Assembly: GCA_003819815.1 (NCBI GenBank)
Contig: RPQJ01000021.1
Coordinates: forward strand, 1 to 39,784
Direction: 5' to 3'
DNA length: 39,784 bases
Source: Lysobacterales bacterium
GTDB taxonomy: Bacteria; Pseudomonadota; Gammaproteobacteria; Steroidobacterales; Steroidobacteraceae
Positions 35,757 to 39,784 of this stretch are shown piece after piece. The stretch's first letter is position 1. Every line of letters begins with the position of its first letter. Below the pieces are notes generated by a model, which saw only the letters and a list, made by a program, of their open reading frames with translations, searched no databases and was not told where the DNA came from. The position numbers were made by a program, and so were the translations under genes.

Positions 35757-37568
35757 CTAGGACCCCGGGTTCATCCGTTCGAATATCCGCTCCGCGAGGG
35801 GACGGCTGACGCCGCGCACCTTCGCGAGGTCCTCGATCGACGCCTGCCTCACCCCCTGCAGGCCGCCGTAAGCCGTCAGCAACGCCCGGCGCTTCGCGGG
35901 CCCGAGCCCCGGGATCTCCTCGAGCAGCGACTCGAGCCGGGACCGTGCCCTCGCCTTGCGGTGTCCCGCAATCGCAAAGCGATGCGCCTCGTCGCGCACC
36001 CGCTGGATCAGCCGCAGCGCCGGTGAATCCGGGGCCAGTATAAGCGGGGCATTCCGACCGTCCAAGAAAAGCCGCTCCTGCCCCGCGCGCCGATCGACGC
36101 CCTTCGCGACGCCCACCGTCAGCGGCCCCTCGGTGCCGAGCGCCACGAACGCCTCGCGCGCCGCGTGCAGCTGGCCCGGCCCGCCGTCGATGAACAGCAC
36201 GTCCGGCATGGTGCCTTCGCCCCGCGCGATGCGCGTGTAGTGTCGCCCGACCGCCTGGCGCAGTCCGGCGTAGTCGTCGCCGGGCGTGAGGTCCTTCAGG
36301 TTGAAGCGCCGGTAGTCCGACTTGATCGGGCCCTCGGGACCGAGCACGACGCACGAGGCGATCGCCGACTCGCCCATCGTGTGGCTCACGTCGAAGCACT
36401 CGATGCGCTGCGGCGTGCGATCGAGGCCGAGCTCGCGGCCGAGCGCCGTGAACTGCTCGTCGAGCCCCGCGCGGCTCGCGGCCTTCATGCGCAGGCCCAG
36501 CTCGGCGTTCGTGCGTGCCATCTCGAGCCATCGCGCACGGGTGCCGCGCACGTTCGGCCGGATCGGCACGGCGTGCCCTGCCCGCTCGGCGAGGGCGGCC
36601 GAGAGCAGTTCACGGTCCTCGACGTCGTGGCTCACCAGGATCTCGTCCGGCGCCTCGCGCGCCAGGTAGTACTGCGACAGGAAACCCGCAAGCGCCTCCC
36701 ACTCGCCGCCGAGGCCGCCCTTCGGGAAGAAGTTCGTGCTGCCGAGATTGCGCCCGCCGCGGACGTAGACGACCGCGACGCAGTACTCCAGGCCGGTGCC
36801 CGCGATCGCGACCGCATCGATGTCCCGTCCGTCGATGCGCGTGACGGCCTGGCTCGCCTGGATCTGCTTCAGCATCGCGATCTGGTCGCGGTAGCGCGCC
36901 GCCGTCTCGAACTCGAGCCGCCCCGAAGCCGCCTCCATGCGACGCCCGAGGTCCTCGATCAGTTCGTTGTTGCGTCCCTCGAGGATGTGGACCGCGTCCG
37001 CGACGTCCTGCGCGTACGCCTCCGGGGAGATCGCGCGCACGCATGGCGCCGAGCAGCGCCCGATCTGGTGCTGCAGGCAGGGCCGCGAGCGATTAGCGAA
37101 GTACGGATCCTCGCAGGGCCGGATCTTGAAGAGCTTCTGAAGCAGCTGCAGCGTCTCGCGCGCGGCGACGGAGTTCGGGTACGGCCCGAAGTAGCGTCCC
37201 GCCTCCTTGCCCGCGCCGCGGTAGTACGCGAGCCGCGGGTACTCGTGCGAGGTCACGTGGATGTACGGGAAGCTCTTGTCGTCCTTGAGCAGGATGTTGT
37301 AGCGCGGCCGGTGGCGCTTGATCAGGTTGAACTCGAGCAGCAGCGCCTCGGTCTCGGACGCCGTCACCGTCACCTCAACCCGCGCCACCTGCGCGAGCAT
37401 CGCCTGCGTCTTGTCCGCGTGCGCACGCCCGTGGAAGTAGCTAGACACCCGGTTCTTCAGGTTCCGCGCCTTGCCGACGTAGAGGATCGTGTCTTCCGCC
37501 GCGAGCATGCGGTAGACGCCCGGTCGGGCGGGCAGCGCGGCGAGGAAGGTGGGAAAGTCGAAGGACAC
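35757..37568 (-). CDS. uvrC: Excinuclease ABC subunit C
   Basis: GTG start 37568; GIY-YIG-like PGVYRMLAAEDTILYVGKARNLKNRVSSYF; UVR; ECFDVSHTMGESAIASCVV; C-terminal HhH. Confidence 0.96.
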   Translation of the reverse strand: MSFDFPTFLAALPARPGVYRMLAAEDTILYVGKARNLKNRVSSYFHGRAHADKTQAMLAQVARVEVTVTASETEALLLEFNLIKRHRPRYNILLKDDKSFPYIHVTSHEYPRLAYYRGAGKEAGRYFGPYPNSVAARETLQLLQKLFKIRPCEDPYFANRSRPCLQHQIGRCSAPCVRAISPEAYAQDVADAVHILEGRNNELIEDLGRRMEAASGRLEFETAARYRDQIAMLKQIQASQAVTRIDGRDIDAVAIAGTGLEYCVAVVYVRGGRNLGSTNFFPKGGLGGEWEALAGFLSQYYLAREAPDEILVSHDVEDRELLSAALAERAGHAVPIRPNVRGTRARWLEMARTNAELGLRMKAASRAGLDEQFTALGRELGLDRTPQRIECFDVSHTMGESAIASCVVLGPEGPIKSDYRRFNLKDLTPGDDYAGLRQAVGRHYTRIARGEGTMPDVLFIDGGPGQLHAAREAFVALGTEGPLTVGVAKGVDRRAGQERLFLDGRNAPLILAPDSPALRLIQRVRDEAHRFAIAGHRKARARSRLESLLEEIPGLGPAKRRALLTAYGGLQGVRQASIEDLAKVRGVSRPLAERIFERMNPGS

Positions 37569-37705
37569 GGGCGGAGGTGAATGGTGAATAGTGAGCAGAC
37601 GCGTAGTGTAAGAGGTGCGCCGCGGCGTTGCGTCAGGCGGCAAGACTGACCGGGAAGCGCAACGAACCGAGGTTCCCGGGCCGCCAGGCGATTCCCGTCC
37701 GACCA

Positions 37706-37733
37706 CCCCCTATTCACTTCCCCCTATTCACTT
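37706..37733. repeat. Tandem 14-bp repeat CCCCCTATTCACTT x2
   Basis: Copies at 37706-37719 and 37720-37733; related heptads GTGAATG-GTGAATA-GTGAGCA in opposite orientation at 37577-37597. Confidence 0.8.
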
Positions 37734-38359
37734 CCCCGGCGCGCGCCAGCGCGGTCGCGCGAGCGACCACGCGGCGGAACATCTCCTCCGTCAGCCGTCC
37801 GGTGTTCATGTTGTAGCGGCTCGAGTGGTAGGTGTTCACGAGGATCCGGCCGCCGGGCAGCGCGTGCTCGGCGCCGTGGCCGAATTTCGCGTACGAGGGC
37901 TTGAGGCTGCAGGCACGCAGCACCGCCGTGTGCGCGATTGCGCCGAGCGAGAGAATCACCGTGCCGGCGGGACGGCCGTCGAGTTCGGCCGTCAGGTACC
38001 GGTTGCAGGTCGCGATTTCGGCGGGAGTGGGTTTGTTCGCAGGCGGCACGCACTTGACCGAGTTCGTGATGCGCGCGCCGCGGAGCTGCAGCCCGTCGTC
38101 GGCCGAGACGGATTCCGGTGCGGTCGACCAGCCGAACTCGTGGAGCGCACGGTAGAGCCAGATGCCCGCGTAGTCGCCGGTGAAGGGCCGCCCGGTCGCG
38201 TTCGCGCCATGGAAGCCGGGCGCGAGCCCGACGATGAAGAGCCGCGGGTCGGGGTCGCCGAAAGGCGGCACGGGCGCGCAGTGGTAGTCGGGATGGCGAG
38301 CCTTGCCCGCGTCGCGGAACGCGGCGAGCCGCGGGCAGAGGCGGCAGTCCGGCTCGAAC

Positions 38360-38367
<8 letters not shown>
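37714..38367 (-). CDS. Uracil-DNA glycosylase, family 5-like
   Basis: [62 protein letters not shown]; Cys residues CRLCPRL for a possible Fe-S cluster. Confidence 0.88.
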
Positions 38368-39697
<1,330 letters not shown>

Positions 39698-39784
39698 CGC
39701 GCGGTTTCCGTGCTGGGAATGGCTCGGGCGCAGGCGCCCGGACGGGGCGGCAGGATATCAGAGGCCTCGGCCGCCCCGGAAAAG

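Overview
The window looks like ~39.8 kb of GC-rich proteobacterial chromosome (probably gammaproteobacterial, Xanthomonadales/Steroidobacter-like; inferred from gene content only). Left to right: a class I fructose-bisphosphate aldolase cut by the window edge; glycogen synthase and a GH57 glycosidase; a minus-strand block with a DUF454 membrane protein, a divergent GreA/GreB-like factor, a stand-alone GyrB/ParE-type TOPRIM protein and a rhomboid protease; a zinc-ribbon protein; a BON-domain protein; a MaoC protein; a complete ccmABCDEFGHI cytochrome c maturation operon (ccmD, 56 aa, is absent from the ORF track); an acyl-CoA catabolic operon (isovaleryl-CoA dehydrogenase, MaoC hydratase, CitE-like lyase, two-subunit 3-methylcrotonyl-CoA carboxylase) with a divergent GntR/FadR-type regulator and a perfect 13-bp palindromic operator; tRNA-Leu(UAA); a PEP-CTERM protein followed by a run of hairpins; a cluster of thermostable-hemolysin-family protein, AMP-ligase, heme-oxygenase-like diiron protein, SDR and TPR protein; an ECF sigma/FecR/TonB-receptor system; a small accessory patch with a Tae1(Tse1)-like amidase and a candidate exported immunity protein; and the uvrC-pgsA-tRNA-Gly-tRNA-Cys locus, a type 5-like uracil-DNA glycosylase and icd. 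The strongest leads are (1) the T_hemolysin/AMP-ligase/HDO/SDR cluster, with a full diiron motif readable in the sequence, as a candidate uncharacterised biosynthetic system; (2) the orphan Tae1-like effector/immunity pair beside the tRNAs; (3) the stand-alone TOPRIM protein; (4) the displaced tRNA-Leu; (5) a probable plus-strand sRNA at ~4.7-4.95 kb. All family calls come from reading the sequence and remembered motifs; no database search was run.
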